Made by a program: the position numbers and the translations under genes
Part shown: positions 45,152 through 52,785 of the stretch, one piece after another
Numbering within the stretch: position 1 is the first letter of the stretch
Layout: each line of letters starts with the position of its first letter
Notes under the pieces: generated by a model
What the model was told of the DNA's origin: nothing
What the model saw: the letters and a program-made list of their open reading frames with translations, nothing else
The model's database searches: none
Source of the DNA: a virus
DNA: 53,099 bases
Virus record (IMG/VR): IMGVR_UViG_3300028361_000502
Coordinates: 1 to 53,099 of that record
Reading direction: 5' to 3' (one strand)

Positions 45152-45441
45152 TATCGTTTCCTCGCAGCACGGTTCATTGATTGAACACGACGACTGGCTG
45201 GATTTAATCTTTTGGTACGCTTGGCTTTCTTTGCCAATCGTTTGCCCAGTCTAGATTTAGTTCGTTTCAGTGTGACACGTTTTTTAATATCAGGCGCTGC
45301 GAAGCACTGTGCTATTTTAGCCACTATGCGTCCGCTTCTAGGGCCTGAAGAGCAGCGATACTTGCGCACCACCTTCTTGCCTGAGCGAGCCCAGGTCTGG
45401 CCTTCTTGTATAGGTTCAATAAAAAGATCACGTAATAACAT
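45151..45441 (-). CDS. Basic Cys-containing protein, paralogue 1
   Basis: 96 aa from the ATG at 45441 (M-L-L-R-D-L-F), which aligns with the start of its paralogue (M-W-L-R-E-L-I). A TTG at 45465 overlapping the previous stop is possible. It has V-R-K-Y-R-C-S-S-G-P-R-S-G-R-I-V-A-K and a strongly basic tail. A late motif (45447-45454) lies just upstream. Confidence 0.8.
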   Translation of the reverse strand: MLLRDLFIEPIQEGQTWARSGKKVVRKYRCSSGPRSGRIVAKIAQCFAAPDIKKRVTLKRTKSRLGKRLAKKAKRTKRLNPASRRVQSMNRAARKR

Positions 45442-45446
45442 AAAGT

Positions 45447-45454
45447 TATTTATC
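45447..45454 (-). promoter_or_regulatory. T4-type late promoter
   Basis: GATAAATA on the minus strand six bases before the ATG at 45441; the short gap would leave almost no leader. Confidence 0.4.
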
Positions 45455-45461
45455 GTGATTG

Positions 45462-45707
45462 TCAACTCATTAGTATTACTACGATTGTTGATAGTAGGCC
45501 AGCTATTACTGTGCCTGCTGTGCCTATCAGCACTTTGGTCATTGAGTTTTGACCAACTTTGATATCAGTATGTATTTCTTTAAGCGTAGTTTCTACGTTT
45601 GTAAGGCGATTGTCGAGGTTTACGTAGCGTAGAGCGCAGAGGTCTACGTGTGCTTCTAGGCTTTCTTTTTCTAAAGAAGTTATAGTTCTAAGTTCTGACA
45701 TCGACAT
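45462..45707 (-). CDS. Coiled-coil protein with C-terminal membrane anchor, 81 aa
   Basis: N-terminal T-S-L-E-K-E-S-L-E-A-H-V-D-L-C-A-L-R-Y and L-D-N-R-L-T-N-V-E form a coiled coil; residues about 57-80 form one membrane helix (V-L-I-G-T-A-G-T-V-I-A-G-L-L-S). The same composition recurs in marine T4-like phages; it is a holin-like or assembly protein. Function unknown. Confidence 0.75.
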   Translation of the reverse strand: MSMSELRTITSLEKESLEAHVDLCALRYVNLDNRLTNVETTLKEIHTDIKVGQNSMTKVLIGTAGTVIAGLLSTIVVILMS

Positions 45708-45783
45708 CCTCTCTCGATTAAAGTAAACTCTGAGTTGGCCTTTAATAGTGTGTTAATCAATGCCTTGGATGCCTAATACAATT

Positions 45784-46179
45784 TTATTTATCATCTATTT
45801 CAAATTTTATGTTGGATTTATGTGGATTTTGGGTAAGAAAAACTGAATTATCAAACTGTACAGTTTCGTCAAGTTGGTCTATTATGGGTATGAGATTGAA
45901 GTCGCTGTTTAGTAGGTCAAGGTCCAGTGCAGATTCATATTCTATTTCAAAATCAAACTGCCAAACACGCTGTTTGTTTTTGTAGTCTTTGCCCAGTCCA
46001 AATTTCGCGGGTGAGTCTGTTGTGATCCGTGGTGACCTGTTGTAGGTTGGGTTTACTCTTAGACCTATGGTCTGTAGAACTGTTAGGAAGTTCTGTTGCT
46101 GTCTAGCAGCTTTGGGGTCGTCTCCACGACGAGCTCTTGTTTCTGTTATGTCAACCAGTGTGTATAATCTAAATCTCAT
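45784..46179 (-). CDS. Conserved T4-like structural-region protein, 131 aa
   Basis: Starts M-R-F-R-L-Y-T-L-V-D-I-T-E-T-R-A-R and contains Q-Q-N-F-L-T-V-L-Q-T-I-G-L-R and V-W-Q-F-D-F-E-I-E. Short conserved proteins of this type accompany cyanophage head/tail genes. Function unknown. A weak late-type motif (TTTAAATAC) lies just before the start. Confidence 0.8.
   Translation of the reverse strand: MRFRLYTLVDITETRARRGDDPKAARQQQNFLTVLQTIGLRVNPTYNRSPRITTDSPAKFGLGKDYKNKQRVWQFDFEIEYESALDLDLLNSDFNLIPIIDQLDETVQFDNSVFLTQNPHKSNIKFEIDDK
45785..45792 (-). promoter_or_regulatory. T4-type late promoter
   Basis: GATAAATA on the minus strand, about 78 bases before the 81-aa coiled-coil gene. It lies at the end of the upstream gene. 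Confidence 0.5.
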
Positions 46180-46196
46180 ACAGTATTTAAAGTCAT

Positions 46197-46230
46197 AAAA
46201 AAAGCGCCACTTGAAAAGTGACGCTTTTTC
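46197..46230. terminator. Bidirectional intrinsic terminator
   Basis: A stem of AAAAAGCG + CACTT with one mismatch against AAGTG + CGCTTTTT; A- and T-runs flank both sides, so it can work on both strands. It ends the virion-protein gene at 46248 on the minus strand. Confidence 0.85.
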
Positions 46231-46247
46231 TTAACTTATCTAAAAAA

Positions 46248-46628
46248 TTATAGACCTTCGAAAGTTGTTGGTTCTGTAACAGTTACAGTTCCGCCGCCAC
46301 CACAAGTATAAACACCTGTAGCAGTTAGCGAACCAGCTGCTGTATCTAGCTGACGACCTAAACGGATTGCGATAGTATCTAGTGACAGCGCATGGCTTTC
46401 ACCAACGATGAATACTTCTAGACCAGTGCTGATAACCTGAATCATCATACCAGTTGTACCGATTTCTTCAATAAACTGTTGTGCTGTTGCTGCTGTTAGT
46501 GCAACTGTATCATTTGCACCACTTAATACAACTTTGAATAGTGAAACTGCAAAGTTTCTTTGAATAGTTCCTAATGCTACTGGTGTTGGGTTTACACGAG
46601 CAAAATCTCTTGTTATTGCTGTTGCCAT
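46248..46628 (-). CDS. Putative virion surface protein, 126 aa
   Basis: Thr/Ala/Val-rich beta protein (V-L-S-G-A-N-D-T-V-A-L-T-A-A-T-A) with a Gly-rich C-terminus (C-G-G-G-G-T-V-T-V-T-E). It is a single-gene unit between a late promoter (46687-46694) and a terminator (46197-46230). This layout is typical of abundant structural proteins such as head decoration. The assignment is inference. Confidence 0.6.
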   Translation of the reverse strand: MATAITRDFARVNPTPVALGTIQRNFAVSLFKVVLSGANDTVALTAATAQQFIEEIGTTGMMIQVISTGLEVFIVGESHALSLDTIAIRLGRQLDTAAGSLTATGVYTCGGGGTVTVTEPTTFEGL

Positions 46629-46686
46629 TTTATTTCTCCTTGATCTCTAAATGACCAGCCCATTACTCTATGGACTTTTATGTAAT

Positions 46687-46694
46687 TATTTATC
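46687..46694 (-). promoter_or_regulatory. T4-type late promoter
   Basis: GATAAATA on the minus strand about 58 bases before the 126-aa structural gene. Confidence 0.6.
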
Positions 46695-46716
46695 ATCTAG
46701 ACAAAAAAGTTTATTG

Positions 46717-47583
46717 TTATCGCTTTTTTTTGGCTCTATCGTGTACTGCTCTGAGATTCTGTACATAAGCAGGGCCTGCCTGTACAATATCATCTATCAT
46801 TTCAATCACTGGCATATAGGCTTTGAGCATCTCAGCACTGACTGCGTTGCCGGCCTTGGCTTGATCTAGAAAGCGTTTGGTCAGTGCCATGTTCTTAGCA
46901 CCCACTAGATATCTATACAGTGCTATGTCTGCAGGCGAGGCTCTTATGTCAGGTGTTGAGATCTGTGGTTCTGGATCAAACACATCTGTCTTCTCTAGGT
47001 TCTTTACCGCAGCGAATTGTTCAAAGTCAGTGATAATATCACTTGATCTCAGTTTGGCACGAACTGCGAATATCAAACGTGTGACCAACAGCTTGCGTTC
47101 TTGTAGGTTAAGACCTGCAAAGTCGTTTAGGCCACGACGAATGTTTTTGTAGTCTGAGTTGGTAATTTTAAGACTGCTTTCAATTTCTACAAACAGTTTG
47201 GTAATCAGTGCAGGCTCTTTGTTCTGTGCTACACTGTTGATGTATCTGTTGATAGAGGCCACAGGCAGTCTTGTTTTCTTTTTAAGTTCTATCGCACTGT
47301 CAGGATCTTTGAGTTTGCGCTGCGCACTGTCGTTGCCCACGAGGAAGTAAACAAAATTGTAAAGGTCAGTGCCCATGATGCGGTAATATTTGTAAGATTC
47401 AAACCCAGCAGTCTTTTTACAGTATCTTTGTACTGGTAATCTAAACTGCGAGAACTGACGCATTGTTTCAAGAGCCAACAGAATCAAGTACATCCTTTCG
47501 CCGCAGTCAGTATAGGTCAAACGCTGACTGCTACCATTGTCCTTGGTCATTCTTGATTCATGTAGGTCTTTGATAAAGTCCAT
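46717..47583 (-). CDS. Conserved T4-like phage protein, 288 aa
   Basis: Mostly helical: M-D-F-I-K-D-L-H-E-S-R-M-T, then R-L-T-Y-T-D-C-G-E-R-M-Y-L-I-L-L-A-L-E, and a basic C-terminus A-V-H-D-R-A-K-K-K-R. Cyanophage relatives lie near the head gene cluster. No catalytic motif is evident. Its start shares a base with the next gene's stop. Confidence 0.8.
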   Translation of the reverse strand: MDFIKDLHESRMTKDNGSSQRLTYTDCGERMYLILLALETMRQFSQFRLPVQRYCKKTAGFESYKYYRIMGTDLYNFVYFLVGNDSAQRKLKDPDSAIELKKKTRLPVASINRYINSVAQNKEPALITKLFVEIESSLKITNSDYKNIRRGLNDFAGLNLQERKLLVTRLIFAVRAKLRSSDIITDFEQFAAVKNLEKTDVFDPEPQISTPDIRASPADIALYRYLVGAKNMALTKRFLDQAKAGNAVSAEMLKAYMPVIEMIDDIVQAGPAYVQNLRAVHDRAKKKR

Positions 47584-47951
47584 TATTTTGCCAGTGCTAA
47601 CAGCTCTTTGAACCGATCCGGGGTCATTTCTGGCTCGTGATCTTTTGATTTTTTGTTAAAAGGAATTCCATCATCGTCAACACCTTTGTTTCTGATTCTA
47701 GTGTTGTGAACCATTTCGTCGTACACAGCTTTGATTGTTGAAAACTCGTTTGCACCCGAGCCCATTTTGTTTAGCAGCTCTGCTAGTCTTGATAGTTGAA
47801 CATAGTCTACATCGTTTAGCATTCCGCCGCCGCTGTCTGACATATCAATTCTACGCTTCAGTTTACGAGCCATATTACTTGCTGCTTTTTGCTGCTGTGT
47901 TAACTCGAAGTTGCTGCCAATATCTTTTTCTGTAATTTCATTTATTTTCAT
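47583..47951 (-). CDS. Conserved small phage protein, 122 aa
   Basis: Helical. Contains Q-Q-K-A-A-S-N-M-A-R-K-L-K-R-R-I-D-M-S and D-Y-V-Q-L-S-R-L-A-E-L-L. Part of an overlapping gene string (shared stop/start bases with both neighbours). Function unknown. Confidence 0.75.
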   Translation of the reverse strand: MKINEITEKDIGSNFELTQQQKAASNMARKLKRRIDMSDSGGGMLNDVDYVQLSRLAELLNKMGSGANEFSTIKAVYDEMVHNTRIRNKGVDDDGIPFNKKSKDHEPEMTPDRFKELLALAK

Positions 47952-48703
47952 CGCATATTTCCTAACAATTGTTTAATTCTATTTAGATGTTTATCAGCTA
48001 GACTTTCTGTTTTTACTAATTTAGTTTGAAACGTCTTGTCTTGTTCTAGATCCTGTAACAGTTCTTTACCACCATCGGGCAGTTTCGCTAGAATAGTTTC
48101 TACGCTGGCTAGGTCTTTACCTGTAGCGCCTTTGCCCAAAAGTGTTTGCGCTATCTTGTCCATGTCGTCTGTGTAGAACTTGCTCTTCTTGCCATCAGGG
48201 CCACGTGTCCATAGTCCTTCATAGGGGCTCCACAACAGGCCCTGCTTTTTGGCTAGGTTGGCCAGTGCTATCTGTTTGTGTACACCTTTGTAGGGCGATC
48301 CTTTGGGTATGTCGTGTATGTGAAACTTCTGTGCTATTTCTGCTTTGGGCACAGTCATGATGTCTACTTGTTGAGCACTGTCGCCTGCTGTGGTTCTAAC
48401 GTGTACGCTTACACCACTCTGCCCAGTTTGAAATCCTGCTTGATCAAACAGCGCTCTCAACTGTTTGCGCACTTCCTTAGCGTCAGGTGATTTAAAATGA
48501 TTTGCCAGTGCGTCAGCATCCACGATCATGTCAAGGTCGCCGCTCTGTTTGCCTGCTATTGGTGTAGCACCTGATCCTATGGGCAGAGCCTTGGCACCTA
48601 CCTTGGTCAACACACTGTTGACCTGTTTCATGATCTCAGGGATCTGACTGTGATCAAAAGGTTCCGCGTCAGAAAATACATTGCCGCCTTCACTTAGTAT
48701 CAT
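47948..48703 (-). CDS. Nucleotidyltransferase-fold protein, 251 aa
   Basis: The nucleotidyltransferase core is visible: P-I-G-S-G-A-T-P-I-A-G-K-Q-S-G-D-L-D-M-I-V-D (two metal Asp at about residues 56 and 58), then Q-Q-V-D-I-M (third Asp). It belongs to the polymerase-beta superfamily. In T4-like phages such proteins occur in the structural region with no assigned substrate. The C-terminal half is helical. Confidence 0.75.
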   Translation of the reverse strand: MILSEGGNVFSDAEPFDHSQIPEIMKQVNSVLTKVGAKALPIGSGATPIAGKQSGDLDMIVDADALANHFKSPDAKEVRKQLRALFDQAGFQTGQSGVSVHVRTTAGDSAQQVDIMTVPKAEIAQKFHIHDIPKGSPYKGVHKQIALANLAKKQGLLWSPYEGLWTRGPDGKKSKFYTDDMDKIAQTLLGKGATGKDLASVETILAKLPDGGKELLQDLEQDKTFQTKLVKTESLADKHLNRIKQLLGNMR

Positions 48704-48953
48704 TTTTCTTAGCCTCGATTATCTTGCTAATTGAACGGCGAAACTTTCTAGGATCGCCACTCTTTATGCTGTTGAAAAAACGTCTTTCCAGTTCTGATGC
48801 TGTTTCTATGTCATACAAACTGTGTATTCTAGTTAGAAGGTTGATACTGCTTTCGATAATATTATTGGCAGTAGTATCTACAAAATGATCACTGTCACGC
48901 TTGCCGTGTACTGTGTTCAGTTCTTCTAAGATACTTCGAGTTTGTTTTTTCAT
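48690..48953 (-). CDS. Conserved small phage protein, 87 aa
   Basis: Helical and basic: Q-T-R-S-I-L-E-E-L-N, N-N-I-I-E-S-S-I-N-L-L and G-D-P-R-K-F-R-R-S-I. Overlaps the nucleotidyltransferase start by 14 bases. A likely late promoter sits about 20 bases upstream. Function unknown. Confidence 0.75.
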   Translation of the reverse strand: MKKQTRSILEELNTVHGKRDSDHFVDTTANNIIESSINLLTRIHSLYDIETASELERRFFNSIKSGDPRKFRRSISKIIEAKKNDTK

Positions 48954-48971
48954 ATCTATTATTCCTCAAAA

Positions 48972-48980
48972 GTATTTAGC
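48972..48980 (-). promoter_or_regulatory. T4-type late promoter (CTAAATA form)
   Basis: GCTAAATAC on the minus strand 18 bases before the 87-aa gene. Confidence 0.45.
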
Positions 48981-48996
48981 GCAGCACAGTTGTAGA

Positions 48997-49749
48997 TTAT
49001 TCTTTTCGTATCTTGTGATTATAGTCGGCAGCTTGTTTGATTAGACTTAGATCCACTCCTGCCAGGTCACCAGTGTGAACTATGGCTGCGGTGTCTTTGG
49101 GAAAGCAGTGTCCGCCGTAGCCTCTTGCCTCAGTGACTTCTGTGTGGCTGTGACCTATCCTAGAGTCCTCAGCAATCATATGTTTGACCGCGGCATAGTC
49201 AACACCAGTGCTCTCACATAGATCATACACTTGATTGAAGAACGCAACTTTGGTTGCTAGGAAACTGTTGCGAAAGTATTTGGCCAGTATCAGTTCTTCT
49301 GGCTCTGCTATCTGTGTAATAAAATTAGGGTCATTGAATGCTACACGGAATACACTGTGCCAGAAGCCTACCTCATCGCCGCCCATGTACACATGTCTAG
49401 TAGATAGAAAGTCTTCAACAGCACTGGCTGCTCTTAAAAATTCTGGACTAAAGGCCAGACGATGCTGGGGGTACTGTTTTTGTATAGCACGCCAACCTTC
49501 TACGCTAACAGTGCTTTTAATTAAGATAGGAACGTGGTCTGACACTAGCCCTATTACTTCTGCTATGTTATCAAAGTTACATGAACCATTTTGGTGTGCT
49601 GGAGTACTTACACAGATAATTATGCCCTGTGGCGTACCAAAGTCTGTGTGGCCTTTTGCAGGATCATACACAGTTACATCAAACGTGTCTTTGAGTGCTG
49701 CTTGGTGTGCTTGTCCTACAAATCCGTAGCCGGCTATGAGTATGTTCAT
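48997..49749 (-). CDS. UDP-glucose/GDP-mannose dehydrogenase family
   Basis: 250 aa. Rossmann start I-A-G-Y-G-F-V-G-Q (5-13), then K-S-T-V-S-V-E-G, S-P-E-F-L-R-A-A-S-A, and the catalytic Cys block Y-G-G-H-C-F-P-K-D. It oxidises a nucleotide sugar to a uronic acid, probably for surface polysaccharide or DNA modification. It is shorter than bacterial enzymes (usually over 380 aa) because the C-terminal domain is missing. Confidence 0.88.
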   Translation of the reverse strand: MNILIAGYGFVGQAHQAALKDTFDVTVYDPAKGHTDFGTPQGIIICVSTPAHQNGSCNFDNIAEVIGLVSDHVPILIKSTVSVEGWRAIQKQYPQHRLAFSPEFLRAASAVEDFLSTRHVYMGGDEVGFWHSVFRVAFNDPNFITQIAEPEELILAKYFRNSFLATKVAFFNQVYDLCESTGVDYAAVKHMIAEDSRIGHSHTEVTEARGYGGHCFPKDTAAIVHTGDLAGVDLSLIKQAADYNHKIRKE

Positions 49750-49964
49750 TGTTTACCTTTTAGAAAATAATGTGTTATTATAGCAATAACTAAGATGCCT
49801 GTCAACACTAACCATATACTGATAGCACTGTCATTCAGTGTGTCTCTTATCCACGTCTTGCCCATTACAGTCTGAACTATAATTATTGCAGGAAATGTCA
49901 GCATATAAGCCACAAGAGGTGCTGTGAGTATTTTTATAATCATACTGTACTTATGCTTAACCAT
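49746..49964 (-). CDS. Small membrane protein, 72 aa
   Basis: From the ATG at 49964 (M-V-K-H-K-Y-S-M); a shorter start exists at 49943. Two hydrophobic segments (L-V-A-Y-M-L-T-F-P-A-I-I-I-V, W-L-V-L-T-G-I-L-V-I-A-I-I) end in F-L-K-G-K-Q. Its stop overlaps the dehydrogenase start (ATGA). Inner-membrane; function unknown. Confidence 0.65.
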   Translation of the reverse strand: MVKHKYSMIIKILTAPLVAYMLTFPAIIIVQTVMGKTWIRDTLNDSAISIWLVLTGILVIAIITHYFLKGKQ

Positions 49965-50019
49965 TGGTAGGTATGCACAAATCCGCACGGTGGTATGCAC
50001 TAAAAACGGACAATTTTTG

Positions 50020-50048
50020 TTGATTTTGCATCTGCATTGTGTTAAATA
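50020..50048 (+). promoter_or_regulatory. Probable sigma70-type promoter of the plus-strand island
   Basis: TTGATT, a 17-base spacer ending TGT, then TAAATA. A 9-bp hairpin (TAATGCTGC / GCAGCGTTA, 50055-50075) sits in the leader of the first DUF1127 gene. Confidence 0.5.
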
Positions 50049-50103
50049 TATAGGTAATGCTGCGGTGCAGCGTTATCACACATATATAGATAGGATAAGA
50101 AAG

Positions 50104-50319
50104 ATGACAACTATGGTTGTAAATGCGTTTAACTGGGACGGCTTTTCCAGTTGGTTTAAGAATTACAGACAAAAGCTAGCTCAGAAGAGAACCTACAGAA
50201 ATACACTAAAAGAACTTAGTCAACTGTCAGACAGAGAACTGTGGGATATTGGTATCAACCGCGGCATGATTCACAGCGTTGCTATGGAAACTTATTTTGA
50301 CAACAGAGGTACAGCATGA
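50104..50319 (+). CDS. DUF1127 protein, 71 aa
   Basis: Contains the DUF1127 core R-T-Y-R-N-T-L-K-E-L-S-Q-L-S-D-R-E-L-W-D-I-G-I (about 28-50) and R-G-M-I-H-S-V-A. Small Arg-rich proteins of this family occur mainly in alphaproteobacteria and have been linked to RNA-level regulation. Reading direction is opposite to its flanks. Ribosome site AGGATAAG. Its stop overlaps the next start (ATGA). Confidence 0.85.
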   Translation: MTTMVVNAFNWDGFSSWFKNYRQKLAQKRTYRNTLKELSQLSDRELWDIGINRGMIHSVAMETYFDNRGTA

Positions 50320-50441
50320 TGTGGAATCGTATCGTAAAGTTTTTCGAACGCATGGGTCGTGCTAGAGCGGCTGCGGAATTTGCTAGAATGGGTCGTCATG
50401 ACCTTGCGAAAAAAATCATGCTGGAAGATAGAACTGCGTAA
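50316..50441 (+). CDS. DUF1127-like small protein, 41 aa
   Basis: Starts M-M-W-N-R-I-V-K-F-F-E-R-M-G-R-A-R-A-A-A-E-F-A-R-M-G and ends H-D-L-A-K-K-I-M-L-E-D. The R-A-x-A-A-E-x-A-R-x-G pattern occurs in the C-terminal part of DUF1127-type proteins. Coupled to the gene before. Function unknown, perhaps a partner. Confidence 0.6.
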   Translation: MMWNRIVKFFERMGRARAAAEFARMGRHDLAKKIMLEDRTA

Positions 50442-50448
50442 TAAACAG

Positions 50449-50477
50449 TTGACAACACTAAATAATTTTGTTACAAT
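50449..50477 (+). promoter_or_regulatory. Sigma70-type promoter, extended -10
   Basis: TTGACA, a 17-base spacer ending TGT, then TACAAT, facing the 97-aa gene. A CTAAATA late-like motif lies within the spacer. Confidence 0.85.
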
Positions 50478-50510
50478 AGTAACACATTCACACACACAAG
50501 GAGACACACA

Positions 50511-50804
50511 ATGAATGACATGACCAAACAATTTGAACAGTTTGCAGAAATGATGAAGGCATCTATGCCACAGGTAAAGCCAAACAAGAACGGCTATGAG
50601 ATTAGAACCAAGGTTCTTGAAATGGCCAAAGACAATGTATGGCAGGATTACTTTGCCAAGTGGAATGCTTTTGAAACTTCAATTACCAAAGATGGCGACG
50701 AAGTTGTTACTACAGTAACAATGCCCGAAGTACCAGGTGCCGAAGCTGTACTAGAAGCCGCAGAGAAGTTTTATGCGTTCGTAAACGTGAACAAGTCTAA
50801 ATAA
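50511..50804 (+). CDS. Phasin-like conserved phage protein, 97 aa
   Basis: Has an AAGGAG ribosome site. The core N-G-Y-E-I-R-T-K-V-L-E-M-A-K-D-N-V and V-T-T-V-T-M-P-E-V-P-G is very widely conserved in marine T4-like phages, where it resembles phasin-type amphipathic helices. It may coat membranes or granules; function unknown. It is expressed from its own strong promoter. Confidence 0.85.
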   Translation: MNDMTKQFEQFAEMMKASMPQVKPNKNGYEIRTKVLEMAKDNVWQDYFAKWNAFETSITKDGDEVVTTVTMPEVPGAEAVLEAAEKFYAFVNVNKSK

Positions 50805-50865
50805 ATTATATAATTATTATTTTACTATGTCCAGGCATAGCCTGTTATTAATTAATCAAAAGAAG

Positions 50866-50901
50866 CCCCTCTAGTTAACGCTAGGGGGGTTAATCGTTTT
50901 T
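50866..50901 (+). terminator. Intrinsic terminator of plus-strand island
   Basis: A 9-bp stem (CCCCTCTAG / CTAGGGGGG, one wobble) with a 6-base loop, and a TTTTT run 7 bases later. It may also stop minus-strand transcripts of the fibre gene. Confidence 0.75.
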
Positions 50902-50925
50902 ACACTTATCTTTCTTGAAGATTGC

Positions 50926-52776
50926 TTATTTCTTAAAATGCACATAGAGATCATTTACGGTGGTGCCAAGACTGGTAATACGAATCTGACTGGTTCCGCC
51001 ACGCTTGGTATTTTCAACTGCCTTGGCATCGGCGGCATTCTGATCTGATACACCGCTGTTAACTGCTAAGTCGTCGCCGGTAGCGTTGGTAAAGAATATA
51101 TAAATTTCCTTACCGGGAGTGATGTTTGTGTATGCAACGGTAACTGTTTCGCCTGTGATATTAGCGTGAACATACTTGTCTGTTGCCATATCAATTGTGA
51201 GGGTCTGTCCACTGCCAAACGATCCTGCTTGGCGTGTTGCCAATGTAGTATTGGTTGCCGCAATAGTACCATTGCTGTCACGAGCCACTACCTTGCTGGC
51301 TGTGTTGTTAGTGGTAGCATCAACTGCGAATGTGCGAGCAGTTGCTCCTGTGTAGGCTCCGGTAGCAGTAATATAACTGCCCGCACTCAGCGCCTCACTC
51401 ATAGCACCGTGTATGATTCCGCCTACCCACAAGTCTTTTGCTACGCCAGCGCCGCCTGATGTTTTAAAACTGCCTGTGATAGTTGATGTAGCATCAGTGT
51501 CGTTGGTAATCTGTGTAGGCGCCGCACTGGTGATCAACTGTGTGTCTTTGTCAATGGTGAATACAACTGCCTCGCCACTGTAGATTTTAACGCCACCGCC
51601 ACTGAGTTCAAAGTAATTGCTTACGTTGCTGAGTTCTAAGTCACCTAAGTAGATAGTAGACGCATCCATATATAAATTGTTAAACGGAGCCTCGGCACTG
51701 CCCAAGTTGCTGTTAGCATCTGCTGGTAATAGGTGATTAACCACTACACCATCGCTGGTAAACTCTGCGGCTGTGACTACATTGCCAAATGCTGCTGTGC
51801 CATTGGCTGTGACATCAACTACGATCTTACCGCCTTGATTAGTAGGACCTTGATCTTCGGTTGCTACAAATGATATCTTTGCTGGTCCAAATGTTTCAAA
51901 GGTTGAATCGGTCGCTGCTTGTCCAGCGATGCGGAAGAACACTTCACCGTCTAATACCTTCGTAGGACTAGCCACTGTGCCATTGTACCTACGCCCTACG
52001 ATAATAGGATAGTTGTTGTTGGCATCATGATACACTCTGTTGACCGTGCCGTTATTGCCAGTGGTGTGCAGGATAACCCCTGTTTGATCTGGTGGAAATG
52101 TGTCGCCTGACTCGTTGCCTATAATCTCAAACGCACCTGCTGCTGTATCTGCGTCAGGCACCAACATGCGAATCTTTCCTGTTGACAACACTGAGAACAC
52201 TGGCTCAACAGCCAATGCTCCCTCAACGTCTGTGATACCATCGGCCACAGCGTGAACATGCAATTCTCCCACAATCTTAACTGTGCCTGTACCGTTACTG
52301 GCAATAACCACGCTCTCATTCTCATTAACTGACGATAACACTGCCACTGTGCTGCTGTCTACATCAGACGCTGTGGTGGCAAAGAAATCTCCGAAACTGA
52401 AACTTAATCCTGCCGAATCAATAGTCAGTGTTCCGTCTGAAGCAATAACTATGCCCGGTCCAGCTTTGATGCCACCGATGGTTGTACTGGTACCTGGCAA
52501 CAAGCGTAGAGCATTGTCAGTTACAGTTAGAGATGGGCCGGTGTTGAGTCTTAAAAACTCTCCGTCCATATTAAATGCCTGCCCGGGACGTATGCTTCCT
52601 GCTGTGGCATCTGTGGCCACTGTGACTGGAATTGGGTTGCCACCTGGAGTAACACCGTCGCTGATCTTGATTTCTCTTGTAGCATCGTCGTAGAACAATC
52701 TACCTGTGTGTCCTACATAGTTTTCACCAGTTACAGGAGCACCGTTTCTGCTGAGAAAGAAGTCGTAAATGGCCAT
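50926..52776 (-). CDS. Large tail-fibre-like protein, 616 aa
   Basis: N-terminal G-H-T-G-R-L-F-Y-D-D-A-T-R-E-I-K-I-S-D-G-V-T-P-G-G is the common attachment module of marine phage fibres. The remaining chain is Thr/Ala/Asn/Gly-rich with repeats of V-T-V-x-x-N-x-L type, and about 85 C-terminal residues (T-V-A-Y-T-N-I-T-P-G-K-E-I-Y-I-F-F) form a tip domain. It probably binds the host receptor. Late gene. Confidence 0.8.
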   Translation of the reverse strand: MAIYDFFLSRNGAPVTGENYVGHTGRLFYDDATREIKISDGVTPGGNPIPVTVATDATAGSIRPGQAFNMDGEFLRLNTGPSLTVTDNALRLLPGTSTTIGGIKAGPGIVIASDGTLTIDSAGLSFSFGDFFATTASDVDSSTVAVLSSVNENESVVIASNGTGTVKIVGELHVHAVADGITDVEGALAVEPVFSVLSTGKIRMLVPDADTAAGAFEIIGNESGDTFPPDQTGVILHTTGNNGTVNRVYHDANNNYPIIVGRRYNGTVASPTKVLDGEVFFRIAGQAATDSTFETFGPAKISFVATEDQGPTNQGGKIVVDVTANGTAAFGNVVTAAEFTSDGVVVNHLLPADANSNLGSAEAPFNNLYMDASTIYLGDLELSNVSNYFELSGGGVKIYSGEAVVFTIDKDTQLITSAAPTQITNDTDATSTITGSFKTSGGAGVAKDLWVGGIIHGAMSEALSAGSYITATGAYTGATARTFAVDATTNNTASKVVARDSNGTIAATNTTLATRQAGSFGSGQTLTIDMATDKYVHANITGETVTVAYTNITPGKEIYIFFTNATGDDLAVNSGVSDQNAADAKAVENTKRGGTSQIRITSLGTTVNDLYVHFKK

Positions 52777-52785
52777 TTTTAATCC

